DNA from: Leptospira gomenensis
GTDB taxonomy: Bacteria > Spirochaetota > Leptospiria > Leptospirales > Leptospiraceae
Reading direction: 5' to 3'
Assembly: GCF_004770155.1 (NCBI RefSeq)
Contig: NZ_RQFA01000081.1
Location: 1 to 10,153, forward strand
DNA: 10,153 nucleotides
How positions within the stretch are numbered: the stretch's first letter is position 1; each line of letters begins with the position of its first letter. The translations under genes and the position numbers were made by a program. Shown here in pieces: positions 1 through 9,474 of the stretch. A model generated the notes under the pieces. The model was not told where the DNA came from, made no database searches, and saw nothing but the letters and a program-made list of their open reading frames with translations.

Positions 1-2
1 CA

Positions 3-131
3 GGGCGTCCTCTGCGGCGCATGATCCAAATTAATTACGTCACCCAGACGGTCAAACCATTTTTAGAAAAAATGTTAGAATTTATACGCGTTTTTCAGAA
101 AAGAAAAGAAAAACGGATTTTCAAAAAATGA
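3..131 (+). CDS. Possible C-terminal fragment of a gene entering from the left edge
   Basis: The frame beginning at position 3 is open from the window edge to a TGA at 129-131 and would encode about 42 residues. It starts GRPLRRMIQ and ends in a basic Lys/Arg-rich tail (QKRKEKRIFKK). The first part has ordinary-looking codons; the second part is AT-rich. The GRPLRR-x-IQ string recalls the C-terminal GARPLRRxIQ of Clp ATPases, but the spacing of later residues does not fit, so I do not call it Clp. The frame starting at base 1 stops at 22-24, giving an alternative end for an incoming gene. On the minus strand, an ATG at 22-20 reading leftwards (MRRRGRP) is a competing reading. Only the neighbouring sequence can decide. 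Confidence 0.22.
   Translation, partial: GRPLRRMIQINYVTQTVKPFLEKMLEFIRVFQKRKEKRIFKK
28..55 (-). promoter_or_regulatory. Weak sigma-70-like promoter reading out of the left edge
   Basis: On the minus strand, TTGACC (55-50) and TAATTT (33-28) are separated by 16 bases, and an ATG lies at 22-20, roughly where transcription would begin. If real, it would give a leaderless mRNA starting MRRRGRP. The -10 matches the consensus poorly and there is no other support. Confidence 0.2.
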
Positions 132-427
132 AATTGAATCCCAAACCTCTTCATTTTATGCGAAAAAGGAAATTCGATCGGATTATAGAAAAAAGAAAAA
201 TTCTCGGTCCGATTTTGAAAGGATATGAAATTGCTTTCGAGTTCCAAAACTTCAAAACGTAGGAACTCATACAATAACAAATCTTGAAAGTTTTGAATTG
301 TGGGATTTCTCACGTTTTACGAGCTGTTCAGAAGATCTTCGGGCGGAGCGTTGCGTTTTAAGCGGCCTCGGTTGTTTGGAGGTTTTTTGAATATTCTATA
401 AATAGAATGTTTTCTTTGATTGTCTGT
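132..427. other. Gene-poor AT-rich stretch
   Basis: I see no convincing gene here. Besides the inverted palindrome pair there is one short perfect inverted repeat, ATTCTAT (393-399) and ATAGAAT (402-408), with a 2-base gap. On the plus strand it is followed by the T-rich GTTTTCTTTG, so it could be a weak terminator. GAATATTC at 389-396 overlaps it. A GGAGG at 378-382 has no start codon of consequence at the right distance. Confidence 0.4.
245..313. repeat. Inverted pair of Leptospira-type short palindromes
   Basis: Two imperfect 14-base palindromes, GTAGGAACTCATAC (259-272) and GTGGGATTTCTCAC (300-313), resemble the GTGGGAACTCCCAC element I associate with Leptospira intergenic DNA. They are embedded in a larger inverted repeat: CAAAACTTCAA at 245-255 is complementary to TTGAAAGTTTTG at 284-295 apart from one extra A. 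A third copy of the palindrome is at 10055-10068. Open frames that start in this palindrome (for example a minus-strand GTG at 313-311) are probably fortuitous. The genus association is from memory. Confidence 0.45.
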
Positions 428-803
428 CTAATTTATATTTTTCTGCCAAAGTTCGCCGATGTTCCTCGGTGGATGAAGGCGGCGATGGACGCAGGCGGGA
501 GGAATGAATTTTTTCATTTCGAAGGGAATGCGATCGTTTATATAGTGTTGGCTCTTGATGCGACCTTCGTAAATTTTTTTGTTCTTTTTGTTCGTGTCGA
601 ACTGCATACGATGTAGGATGATCGGAAGAATCGTACATCTGCAAGAAGATCGAATCTGTACTTGTGCGACCTATGACGTTTTCGCGTTTTATCATAAACG
701 ATTTCCGGAGTTCTTCCGTTTTATTTTCGGATCCGAGGCGTTCGTATGCTCGGACCGATTCAGCGCTTTTAAGATAAGGGTTCGATTCTTGGTGGATCCT
801 TAT
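428..803 (-). pseudogene. Truncated, frameshifted remnant of a minus-strand gene
   Basis: One minus-strand frame is open from 803, just after a TAG at 806-804, and reads with natural-looking hydrophilic composition (NPYLKSAESVRAYERLGSEN, then an ATG at 695 starting MIKRENVIGRTSTDS) to about position 610. Beyond that it turns into Arg/Ser/Pro-rich text typical of a wrong frame. The frame one base over then looks coding: it begins MQFDTNKKNKKIYEGR (ATG at 607-605) and ends ELWQKNIN with TAG at 430-428. Joining the two gives a protein of about 120 residues with no start codon at its left end and stops in all frames upstream. I read this as the decayed 3' part of a gene of unknown family. Alternatives are a genuine 59-residue ORF at 428-607 without a ribosome binding site, or a sequencing error near 605-640. 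It lies downstream of ychF, separated from it by 82 bases. Confidence 0.35.
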
Positions 804-885
804 CTATTAAACTTTTATTAAGTCGGCACGAATGAATCCCGTGCGGTGCGTGGTCTCGATTTCCCGCTCATAGAAAATGCTACAC

Positions 886-1982
<1,097 letters not shown>

Positions 1983-1983
<1 letters not shown>

Positions 1984-2013
1984 GCAGTCCAGGTTTTCGG
2001 GGGAAGGTCTGCA
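1983..2013 (-). promoter_or_regulatory. Possible hairpin over the ychF start
   Basis: On the plus strand TGCAGTCC (1983-1990) and GGTCTGCA (2006-2013) form an 8-base inverted repeat with one mismatch and a 15-base loop. On the minus-strand mRNA the stem would include the first base of the ychF AUG and the weak ribosome binding region. It could restrain translation, but it is short and could be chance. Confidence 0.22.
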
Positions 2014-2028
2014 CGAAAAGTAAAATCG

Positions 2029-3204
2029 TCATTCGAGTTCCCAGGATTTCCCCGAACCGTCGCTGTTGAGGGAAAAACTTTCCTGCTTCAGTCGAATCAA
2101 TCGATCTCCTCGAAAGAAGAAATTCAAAACGGAGATTCCGTTCGGAATTCGCGAAGAAGCGCAGCCGGTATAATAAATTCCTTCGTTGAATCGCAGATCT
2201 TGCGCGGAGTTTAAAAGGCGGATCGCGGTCGTGTCGTCCGGTTTTCCGGAAAGAATTTGATTCCATTCCTCCGCTGTTTTATCTCCGGCTAAGAAAAGAA
2301 TTCTGTCCTGCGTCCAAGAAAGTTCGTTCGGATTTGCGAACGTAGAAAACCAGAATTTCAGAGAATCGAAACTCAATTCGAAAGAGGAGTTTCCGATCGA
2401 AGTCGCGATCGTTTTACTCCGCTCCGCCGTAATCGTCGAGGAAGAAGTTTCCACGAAGGAATCCGGTTTTGTCCGTGCATCGGATTTCCGATTTTTTTTC
2501 GATTTTTTGGAGGTGGAATTTGGAACCGATTTCGTTTTCGAAACCTTTCGTTTTTGAGAAGTTTCGTTTTTCCCTTTTTTCGTTTTCGAAACGGCGGATG
2601 TAGATTGTATCTGAGTCGGAGCGTTGTTCGTTCCGGAAGTTTGCCCCACGCCGAGGGTCAGATCGAATTCGCCGGGAACCGACTCCAAAGGTTTCCCTGT
2701 GGATTTTTTTGCATCGGGTTTCGGCTTTGAGTTCTTGTTTTTTCTTTTTTGCTTCGGGGAAATCCTTTTCGGATCCGGTTTTGTTCGAATTTGCGGTTGT
2801 ATGTTTTCCTTTTTTTCCACGACGAAGGAAATCCAAGGAACGGCGTTTGTGGAAGCGGAAGTCGGAGGATTCTGCGACGCGGTTTGCGGAAAAATATACA
2901 AGTCGTATCCGTTTTGACCGGCGAGACGGAGTTGTTCTTCCGGAGTTTCGGAGGCGAACGCTCCGTAACCCACGAAAAACGCGGTCCCGTTTTCCTGAAG
3001 ACGTTTGTTTTTCAGACGTTTAAAAAATAGGGACGTCGATTTGTAATACCGGGGTTTGTCCGCTTTTGCGGAAGGTTCGCAGACGAATACGACGCTGACG
3101 GGACGGTCCCGCAATCCGCCAGTTTCCGGAAATACATTCCAATCATTGAATATGCAAAAAATGGAAATAAGTAGAAACGCCGGTTTGAACTTCTTCCGAA
3201 ACAT
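2029..3204 (-). CDS. Hypothetical anchored or secreted protein with Lys-rich disordered middle
   Basis: I recognise no family. The 391-residue product begins with a basic N-terminus and a hydrophobic stretch (about residues 8-20, FKPAFLLISIFCIF) that looks like a signal peptide or anchor. The Cys at 17 is not in a convincing lipobox (I-F-C), and no clear signal peptidase site follows. Residues 31-130 form a compact-looking region with a beta-like segment (RPVSVVFVCEP). Two strongly basic low-complexity blocks follow (about 131-171 and 206-247, rich in Lys, Ser, Thr and Pro), probably disordered. The C-terminal third (about 272-391) again looks folded, with aromatic residues (LKFWFSTFA). It lies 6 bases after the stop of the ferritin-like gene, so the two are probably translated from one mRNA; there is no strong Shine-Dalgarno. 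The basic blocks could bind nucleic acid or cell wall, but that is speculation. Confidence 0.8.
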   Translation of the reverse strand: MFRKKFKPAFLLISIFCIFNDWNVFPETGGLRDRPVSVVFVCEPSAKADKPRYYKSTSLFFKRLKNKRLQENGTAFFVGYGAFASETPEEQLRLAGQNGYDLYIFPQTASQNPPTSASTNAVPWISFVVEKKENIQPQIRTKPDPKRISPKQKRKNKNSKPKPDAKKSTGKPLESVPGEFDLTLGVGQTSGTNNAPTQIQSTSAVSKTKKGKNETSQKRKVSKTKSVPNSTSKKSKKNRKSDARTKPDSFVETSSSTITAERSKTIATSIGNSSFELSFDSLKFWFSTFANPNELSWTQDRILFLAGDKTAEEWNQILSGKPDDTTAIRLLNSAQDLRFNEGIYYTGCASSRIPNGISVLNFFFRGDRLIRLKQESFSLNSDGSGKSWELE

Positions 3205-3210
3205 TCTGGT

Positions 3211-3858
3211 TTAAGCGAGTCCTACCGATTTTAAAAGGGAGGATTCGAACTTTCCGTAATTGATTTCTTCTTTTTCCTGAAAGATCGCATAACGTGTTTC
3301 GTATTTAGGATCTTCCGCGGAGAGAGCGTTTTTCATTTCGGAAAGATGGGATTCTTCCTCTTTGAGAATCGATTGTAGACGTACGGGAATTCCGTTCGTT
3401 TCGAGGACGCGATCGTATTCCGCGTAGAGAAAATCGGCGCGTTCCTCGATCAGATGAGTTACGTACAAATAGGAAAGATACGATCGTTTGGCTCCCGTCT
3501 GAACGTCCTCTTTTAGGTTTTTATGGACCATTCCGTCCAGTCTCTGAAAATACAGGAATGCAGGAAAACCGCAATGAAGATGTTCCGGTTTATAATCCGG
3601 GCAACTTCCAGGAGAAACTCGTTCGCTCATCCGTTTAAAAAAATGAGCGTGTCTCGCCTCTTCCGATGCGTGACGTAAAATCATCTCGTCGGTTCCGAAA
3701 CCGCTTTGTGTCGCGAGAATTTTTCGAGAGCCCATGTGTTCCAAAAAGGAAATCGTGTTGAGCCAACGGGAATGAAGAACCGGATCTGTTACGATCGTTT
3801 GCAAAAACGCGCGGATGGAATTTTTAGAAGTGGACGGTTTTGTGGAAACGAGAGTCAT
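3211..3858 (-). CDS. Ferritin-like diiron-carboxylate protein of unknown function
   Basis: The 215-residue protein shows the ligand pattern of a four-helix diiron protein: Glu40 in helix one (SFLEHMGS), Glu67-x-x-His70 in EEARH, Glu138 in LIEER, and Glu168-x-x-His171 in KEEESH. That is the complete six-residue set of the ferritin-like superfamily (ferritin, rubrerythrin, MiaE, AurF-type oxygenases and others), but I cannot choose among subfamilies. It might store iron, reduce peroxide or oxygenate a substrate; the sequence alone does not say. There is no signal peptide, so it should be cytoplasmic. The start at 3858 is supported by AAGGA with a 7-base spacer. It is the first gene of the cluster running to ychF and is divergent from ubiA. 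Confidence 0.82.
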   Translation of the reverse strand: MTLVSTKPSTSKNSIRAFLQTIVTDPVLHSRWLNTISFLEHMGSRKILATQSGFGTDEMILRHASEEARHAHFFKRMSERVSPGSCPDYKPEHLHCGFPAFLYFQRLDGMVHKNLKEDVQTGAKRSYLSYLYVTHLIEERADFLYAEYDRVLETNGIPVRLQSILKEEESHLSEMKNALSAEDPKYETRYAIFQEKEEINYGKFESSLLKSVGLA

Positions 3859-3887
3859 AAACGTATCCTTGGAGACGCGCGGAAAAA

Positions 3888-3916
3888 ATCATCGCTTTTT
3901 AGACTTCGAATTTCAA
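3888..3916 (-). promoter_or_regulatory. Predicted promoter for the diiron protein-ychF cluster
   Basis: On the minus strand TTGAAA (3916-3911) is followed after 17 bases by GATGAT (3893-3888). That is 5 of 6 and 4 of 6 matches to a sigma-70 promoter, placed about 30 bases before the ATG at 3858. The position in a divergent intergenic region supports it. Confidence 0.45.
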
Positions 3917-3950
3917 TTTATGTAGGAAACGAATTTTAGAACGGGAAGTG

Positions 3951-3960
3951 AAACCGGTTT
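3951..3960. promoter_or_regulatory. Perfect 10-base palindrome abutting the ubiA start codon
   Basis: AAACCGGTTT is self-complementary and ends one base before the ubiA ATG. The nearest Shine-Dalgarno-like string, GGGAAGTG, lies upstream of it at an unusually long distance. It may be an operator or chance. Confidence 0.2.
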
Positions 3961-4860
3961 ATGAATACCGCCCTCTCCTTACTCAAACAATACGGAAGTT
4001 TGATCAAATTTTCCCATACCTTATTCGCCCTACCTTTCGCGGGCATCGCCTATGTTCTCGCCTTTCTCAAAACTCCGGGGAAGTCGATGGCGGAATGGAT
4101 ATGGTTGTCGTTTCTGATTCTGTTTTCCATGGTGTTTGCAAGATCGGCCGCAATGGGATTTAATCGGATCGTGGATCGGGACATCGATTCCAAAAACGAA
4201 AGAACAAAAGATCGGGAAATTCCCGCAGGAAAAATTTCTTTGAAAGCCGCGTCTTGGTTTGTCGTTTTATCTTCGATCGGTTTTTGTACGGTCAGTTGGT
4301 GGATTCATCCGATGGCCTTTGCGCTCTCCTTTCCCACTCTGTTCGTTTTGCTCGGATATTCTTTGGCCAAACGTTTCACCTGGTTTTGTCATTATATTTT
4401 GGGGATTTCCATCGGTTTGGCTCCGCTCGCGACTTGGGTTGCGATTCGGGAAGAGATCGTTTGGGAGCCGGTGTTGTGGACGATCGGCCTCGCGTTCAAT
4501 CTGGCAGGTTTCGATATTCTGTATGCGTTGCAGGATCGGGAATTCGATTCTAAGTCGGGGTTACATTCGATTCCCGCGAGATTCGGTCGCGGGAATTCTT
4601 TGAAAATCGCCGCGGTCACTCATATCTTTTGTGTGGTATTTTTATTTGCGGCGGGGATCGTTTCCTCTTTGGGACCGGTGTTTCTCGTCTTTGCGGGAAT
4701 CACCGCGTATTTCCTTTTTCAGGAACATAAGATCGCCCGTGGAGCGGGAGAAAATTTATTTCCTCCCCGGTTTTATCGGATTCATTCCATGATTTCGCTT
4801 TTGTTGTTTTCCGGGCTTTTAGCCGATCGTATTTTGTTTTTGGTGATCTTAGGAACGTGA
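3961..4860 (+). CDS. UbiA-family polyprenyltransferase (quinone biosynthesis; possible MqnP)
   Basis: This is an integral membrane prenyltransferase of 299 residues that would attach a polyprenyl chain to an aromatic quinone precursor using Mg2+ and polyprenyl diphosphate. Both Asp-rich motifs are intact: NRIVDRDID (Asn68, Asp72, Asp76) and DREFD (Asp192, Asp196), the latter preceded by FDILYAL. Around eight or nine hydrophobic segments can be seen, as expected for UbiA folds. ubiX lies directly downstream. Since Leptospira are understood to use menaquinone, this is more likely the prenyltransferase of the futalosine route (MqnP-type) than a ubiquinone enzyme; that is inference, so I give no symbol. 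The start [20 protein letters not shown] matches the family, although its ribosome binding site is weak. Confidence 0.9.
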   Translation: MNTALSLLKQYGSLIKFSHTLFALPFAGIAYVLAFLKTPGKSMAEWIWLSFLILFSMVFARSAAMGFNRIVDRDIDSKNERTKDREIPAGKISLKAASWFVVLSSIGFCTVSWWIHPMAFALSFPTLFVLLGYSLAKRFTWFCHYILGISIGLAPLATWVAIREEIVWEPVLWTIGLAFNLAGFDILYALQDREFDSKSGLHSIPARFGRGNSLKIAAVTHIFCVVFLFAAGIVSSLGPVFLVFAGITAYFLFQEHKIARGAGENLFPPRFYRIHSMISLLLFSGLLADRILFLVILGT

Positions 4861-4907
4861 TTTTGTTTTGGGAAACGTTAAACGAATTCGAAGGGGAACT
4901 TCATTTC

Positions 4908-4937
4908 ATGGATAACTCGTGGAAAAAAAAACGATGA
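4908..4937 (+). promoter_or_regulatory. Leader mini-ORF and A9 tract overlapping the ubiX start
   Basis: AAGGGGAA (4891-4898) is a good Shine-Dalgarno, 9 bases before an ATG at 4908. That ATG opens a nine-codon frame (MDNSWKKKR) whose TGA at 4935-4937 overlaps the ATG at 4934 of ubiX as ATGA. The same mini-ORF holds nine consecutive A's (4923-4931). A single extra A, or -1 slippage there, would fuse the leader in frame to UbiX as [15 protein letters not shown]. So ubiX may be translated by coupling from the leader, by slippage, or from the GTG at 4919. Confidence 0.45.
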
Positions 4938-5548
4938 GATTGGTTTTGGGTATTGCGGGTGCCAGCGGTTCGATTTATGCGGAACGTTTTATCAAAGCCT
5001 TATCCACGATCGAGGGCACGACCTTTTTCGTTTGTAGCCCTGCCGCGTTGCGTGTGTTTCGTGAGGAAATGTGTTGTTCGGTTTCTTCTCCCGCCGAACT
5101 TTTGGACTTTATTCATACCAAATACGGATTGAATTCCGCGACCCATCGTTTCGAAATCCGGAATTTTGCGGATATTGGAGCGGATATCGCTTCCGGTTCC
5201 AACACTTGGAAGGCGATGGTCGTAGTTCCTTGTTCGATGAAAACCGTCGCCTCGATCAACGCAGGATTGACGGAAAGTCTGATCGATAGAGCGGCGGACG
5301 TAACGCTGAAGGAAAGAAGGCCCTTGATATTGGTTCCGAGAGAAACTCCGTACAACCGAATCCATCTCAAAAACATGCTCGAATTACACGACGCGGGTGC
5401 TACGATTCTTCCCGCATCCCCGGGGTTTTATCAGATGCCGGGCGGATTGGAGGATCTCGGCGATTTCGTCAGCGAACGTATCTTTCGTCTTTTGGGTGTC
5501 GAATTGGATTTGTATCCGAGATGGACTCCTAAGACATACGACGAGTAG
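4919..5548 (+). CDS. ubiX: Flavin prenyltransferase UbiX
   Basis: UbiX joins dimethylallyl phosphate to FMN to make the prenylated FMN used by UbiD-type decarboxylases. The protein is cytosolic and normally forms a dodecamer. The product is 209 residues from the GTG at 4919, or 204 from the ATG at 4934, both close to family length. Visible motifs, numbered from the GTG: the N-terminal Rossmann-like FMN site [15 protein letters not shown] (10-24), [16 protein letters not shown] (101-116), and the substrate region [14 protein letters not shown] with basic residues and Glu142. These are followed by the conserved [20 protein letters not shown]. It follows ubiA by 58 bases, so the two are probably co-transcribed; no ubiD is in the window. 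The start is uncertain because of the leader and A9 tract; the ATG at 4934 fits the family best. Confidence 0.95.
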   Translation: MEKKTMRLVLGIAGASGSIYAERFIKALSTIEGTTFFVCSPAALRVFREEMCCSVSSPAELLDFIHTKYGLNSATHRFEIRNFADIGADIASGSNTWKAMVVVPCSMKTVASINAGLTESLIDRAADVTLKERRPLILVPRETPYNRIHLKNMLELHDAGATILPASPGFYQMPGGLEDLGDFVSERIFRLLGVELDLYPRWTPKTYDE

Positions 5549-5573
5549 GACGGAATCGTTTAGGGGGATTTTT

Positions 5574-5659
5574 GAATATTCGAAAATCTTGATGTATTTG
5601 GGGCGGGCGGGAACGTAGGGCGAAGGGGCCGTACTCGACGCCCGAAGCCCTACGGGAAA

Positions 5660-5676
<17 letters not shown>
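5574..5676. repeat. GC-rich hairpin between convergent genes, flanked by 10-base direct repeats
   Basis: CGTAGGGC (5614-5621) pairs perfectly with GCCCTACG (5647-5654). Inside, after a small internal loop, GGGC and GCCC can pair again, so a long hairpin forms on either strand. The block from about 5600 is markedly GC-rich against its surroundings. GAATATTCGA occurs at 5574-5583 and again at 5667-5676, on either side. The second copy lies in the last codons of the convergent gene. Placement suggests a bidirectional terminator for ubiX and the Mrp operon, but neither side has a proper U-tract. A small inserted repeat is the alternative. Confidence 0.5.
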
Positions 5677-6361
<685 letters not shown>

Positions 6362-6383
6362 GTCACTTATAACAACAGACTCG

Positions 6384-7437
<1,054 letters not shown>

Positions 7438-7438
7438 A

Positions 7439-8320
7439 TTATTCCTTTTCCGAATAGGAAACCAGGGGAGCTTCCGTGAATTTAGACTGTTCTGATTGAT
7501 ACATATAACGTTTGATTTTTAAATTCAATCCGGTCACTTCGAGAACGTGGAACCCGCAATCGTGTTTTGCGTCCGAGGTTCTTGTACTAGAAGCGGAGTT
7601 GACTACGTGATACGGAAGTTCCTCGCCGGGTAGTTTGACCCAATTGGTGTGAACGTGACCGTGTAAAAACGCAAGCGGAGGTCTTTGTTTCAGCAGCGAC
7701 GCGACTTCTTCGCGGTTGATCAGTTTATGATGGGACGTTTCTTGTCTATGAGAAGGATTCCAAATGGGATGGTGACATACGAGTATATAATCCCGGATTT
7801 TTTTTTCCTCCAGGATCGACAACGTTTTCTCGACGATCTCGGGAGAAACGTTTCCGTAAGCCCCCAAAATAGGAAGTGGTAAACTCGAATCCCATCCCAC
7901 CAAGTGTAGATCTTCGATTTTTCTTATACGAATGTATTCCTCGTTCGCTGAAAGGATCGAGTCGCCCGAAAGTTCCGAAAAATATTTTTCGTAGTACGCG
8001 TGTTTGCCGACCGCGTCTCGCGTATAACGATCGTGGTTTCCCGGTATGTAGAAAACTTTTTTCCTCGGGAGTTCGTTTAACAATTTCCATGCTTCTTTGA
8101 ATTCCGTTTCGTGCGAAACGTTCGTGATATCTCCCGAGATTACGATGGAATCCAGATTGAATTCTTCGACGAAGGATAGGATTGCCTGCCATATTTTAAG
8201 AGGGTATTTTTTTCTTCTTCGCAACGTATAATTCAGATATCCGACGATCCTCTTTCCTCGTAACTGAAAGATAGGAATTCGTGTAGGAAAATGCAGATCG
8301 GATAAATGAAGGATTTTCAT
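7439..8320 (-). CDS. Calcineurin-like metallophosphoesterase
   Basis: A binuclear-metal phosphoesterase of 293 residues. All family motifs are present in order: DLH (Asp8, His10), SGD (Asp64), GNHD (94-97), CHHP (His183-His184) and HGHVH (220-224). The overall form resembles the class III cyclic-nucleotide phosphodiesterase/Icc group and LpxH-like enzymes, but I cannot say whether the substrate is cAMP, a nucleotide, a phosphoprotein or UDP-diacylglucosamine. A basic insert ([20 protein letters not shown]) between the first two motifs may contact membrane or nucleic acid. There is no signal peptide. Its ATG overlaps the TGA of the lipoyl gene (ATGA at 8320-8317), and its stop is one base from mrp: tight operon coupling. 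Confidence 0.9.
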   Translation of the reverse strand: MKILHLSDLHFPTRIPIFQLRGKRIVGYLNYTLRRRKKYPLKIWQAILSFVEEFNLDSIVISGDITNVSHETEFKEAWKLLNELPRKKVFYIPGNHDRYTRDAVGKHAYYEKYFSELSGDSILSANEEYIRIRKIEDLHLVGWDSSLPLPILGAYGNVSPEIVEKTLSILEEKKIRDYILVCHHPIWNPSHRQETSHHKLINREEVASLLKQRPPLAFLHGHVHTNWVKLPGEELPYHVVNSASSTRTSDAKHDCGFHVLEVTGLNLKIKRYMYQSEQSKFTEAPLVSYSEKE

Positions 8321-8577
8321 TCCGTTATCAGAAGCTCCAAAATTCCCAACACATCCCCTTTGCGGACGATAGAACCCTTCTCTTTTATAATTTGCGTTAG
8401 TCTACCATGTACCGGAGATTCCATAGGAAAGCAGGCCTTATCGGTTACGAGTTCCAATACTTCTTGTCCGGGTTGTACGGAGTCTCCCAACTTCGAATTC
8501 CAGTGAACGAGTTCGATTTTGTCGGTATCTCCGAGGTCCGGTGTGATTAATTCAAAAATGCCGGATTTTGATTCCAT
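8317..8577 (-). CDS. Stand-alone lipoyl/biotinyl-domain protein
   Basis: The 86-residue product is a single lipoyl-type domain. It contains VTDKACF, where Lys47 sits in the D-K-A context of lipoylated E2 domains rather than the MKM of biotin carriers, then SPVHGRL and a KGD-x-LG turn near the end. E2 proteins and GcvH carry this domain fused to more sequence or with different flanks; here it is alone, with no catalytic or subunit-binding domain. It could be a lipoyl carrier for an unlinked dehydrogenase. I take the ATG at 8577; upstream sequence in frame to 8724 overlaps the divergent gene and is not convincing. No Shine-Dalgarno is visible. It is the first gene of the four-gene minus-strand operon. 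Confidence 0.85.
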   Translation of the reverse strand: MESKSGIFELITPDLGDTDKIELVHWNSKLGDSVQPGQEVLELVTDKACFPMESPVHGRLTQIIKEKGSIVRKGDVLGILELLITE

Positions 8578-8591
8578 GATTAAAACAAACT

Positions 8592-8620
8592 TGCGCAAAA
8601 GACTTTGTGCATCAATGATA
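8592..8620 (-). promoter_or_regulatory. Operator-like inverted repeat and -10 in the divergent promoter region
   Basis: TGCGCAAA (8592-8599) and TTTGTGCA (8604-8611) form an 8-base inverted repeat with a 4-base centre and one G-T pairing. On the minus strand TATCAT (8620-8615), preceded by GG, is a good extended -10, although no -35 fits. Transcription would start within the repeat, about 30 bases before the lipoyl ATG. It is either an operator between the two divergent genes or a 5' mRNA hairpin. Confidence 0.4.
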
Positions 8621-8643
8621 CCTAAAAAACTCGGTGGGGATAT

Positions 8644-9474
8644 ATGGCAAACCAGAAAACGGCGTTGAAAGGTGGTGAGATCCTGAAAAATATCGAGGAT
8701 CTTAAAAAAAGAAAATTCTTTCACCTTGAGCTAAAAGGTCTGACAAAACCTACGAGGGATATCTTATCCGAATTGGTAAACGGAATTTTAGAAGAGATTG
8801 GAGCGAATCCGTTAGCCGGCTTTCATCTCTTTAGCGGTTTGATGGAAGCGTTGTTAAACGCAATCAAAGCGAACATTCGTCACATCATCTTCCGGGAAGA
8901 ACTCTTAAAAAAATTGGAACAAGGCGAATCCAGTCGTCAAGAAGCGGAAGAGCTACTGGAAATTATCATGGAGACCTCGGTGTTGCGTGACGCGATGCAT
9001 CGTTATATCGTTCCTGAGAAAGTGAAAAAACAGGTGCAGACGGTTCTTTCTTTGGAGGATAAAATCAGGACGAAGAAAAAGGTTTTGAGCGAGAGTGAAA
9101 AGTCGTTTCTTGAGGATGTCCGCGGTAAAATCCAAAAATACAATATGAATATTTCGCTTAAAATACGGATTACGAACGAAGAATTGAGTTTTAGAATTAG
9201 AAACGATTCTCCGATCCATCACCTCGACTTTGAGAGAATCCAAGAGTCTAGACTCAAACATAAGGAATTATTTGATCAGGGAAATTCTGCCGATTTTTTT
9301 CGGCCCGAATTTTTAAATGAAAAAGAAAGCGCAGGATTTGGGATCGCGATGATCGACGAAGGATTTTACAGTATCGGCTTGAATCCTTTGGATCTACTTA
9401 CGATCACTTCGGGTGCTCGTACGACTACGGTTTATATGAAATATCCGATCAACGGTTTGAAGATGGATTTTTGA
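8644..9474 (+). CDS. GHKL-fold (histidine-kinase-like ATPase) protein, degenerate
   Basis: The 276-residue product resembles the ATP-binding half of histidine kinases. An N-box-like [13 protein letters not shown] lies at 66-77 (Glu68, Asn72), a degenerate G1-like segment RIRNDSPI at 184-191, and a G2-like AGFGIAMID at 230-238. It ends with a strand motif [12 protein letters not shown] typical of the domain end (GTTFxLxLPL). Between N-box and G1 is an insert of about 100 residues, mostly charged helix ([20 protein letters not shown]). No phosphoacceptor His motif, sensor region or membrane segment is visible, so a classic kinase role is unlikely. It may bind ATP as an anti-sigma-like or regulatory protein. 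Start: ATG 8644 with GGTGGGGA just upstream. It is divergent from the lipoyl operon, sharing 66 bases. The last 26 bases overlap the convergent right-edge frame. Confidence 0.75.
   Translation: MANQKTALKGGEILKNIEDLKKRKFFHLELKGLTKPTRDILSELVNGILEEIGANPLAGFHLFSGLMEALLNAIKANIRHIIFREELLKKLEQGESSRQEAEELLEIIMETSVLRDAMHRYIVPEKVKKQVQTVLSLEDKIRTKKKVLSESEKSFLEDVRGKIQKYNMNISLKIRITNEELSFRIRNDSPIHHLDFERIQESRLKHKELFDQGNSADFFRPEFLNEKESAGFGIAMIDEGFYSIGLNPLDLLTITSGARTTTVYMKYPINGLKMDF

Noticed and set aside
95..313. Minus-strand 72-residue open frame
   Set aside because: It starts with a GTG inside a Leptospira-type palindrome, is rich in Phe and AT-driven codons, has no ribosome binding site and overlaps the inverted repeat.
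728..800. tRNA-like string (GGTTCGATTC followed by TTGGTGG) bounded by GGATCC at both ends
   Set aside because: The T-stem would have two mismatched and two G-T pairs, there is no recognisable D-arm or anticodon stem, and the GGATCC pairing is only self-complementarity of a palindrome.
2414..2836. Minus-strand 140-residue basic open frame within the Lys-rich gene
   Set aside because: It is an out-of-frame shadow of the repetitive basic codons of the 391-residue gene and has no ribosome binding site.
3148..3204. Lipoprotein signal (Cys17) in the Lys-rich protein
   Set aside because: The residues before Cys are S-I-F, which do not fit even the relaxed spirochaetal lipobox that disfavours bulky aromatic residues next to Cys.
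8592..8611. Possible LexA/SOS box in the divergent promoter
   Set aside because: The half-sites are CAAA-N4-TTTG, the opposite orientation and wrong spacing compared with the TTTG-N5-CAAA motif I recall for Leptospira LexA.
8578..8724. N-terminal extension of the lipoyl protein up to 8724
   Set aside because: It would run through the divergent promoter and into the GHKL gene, and has no resemblance to the lipoyl family; the domain begins at the ATG at 8577.
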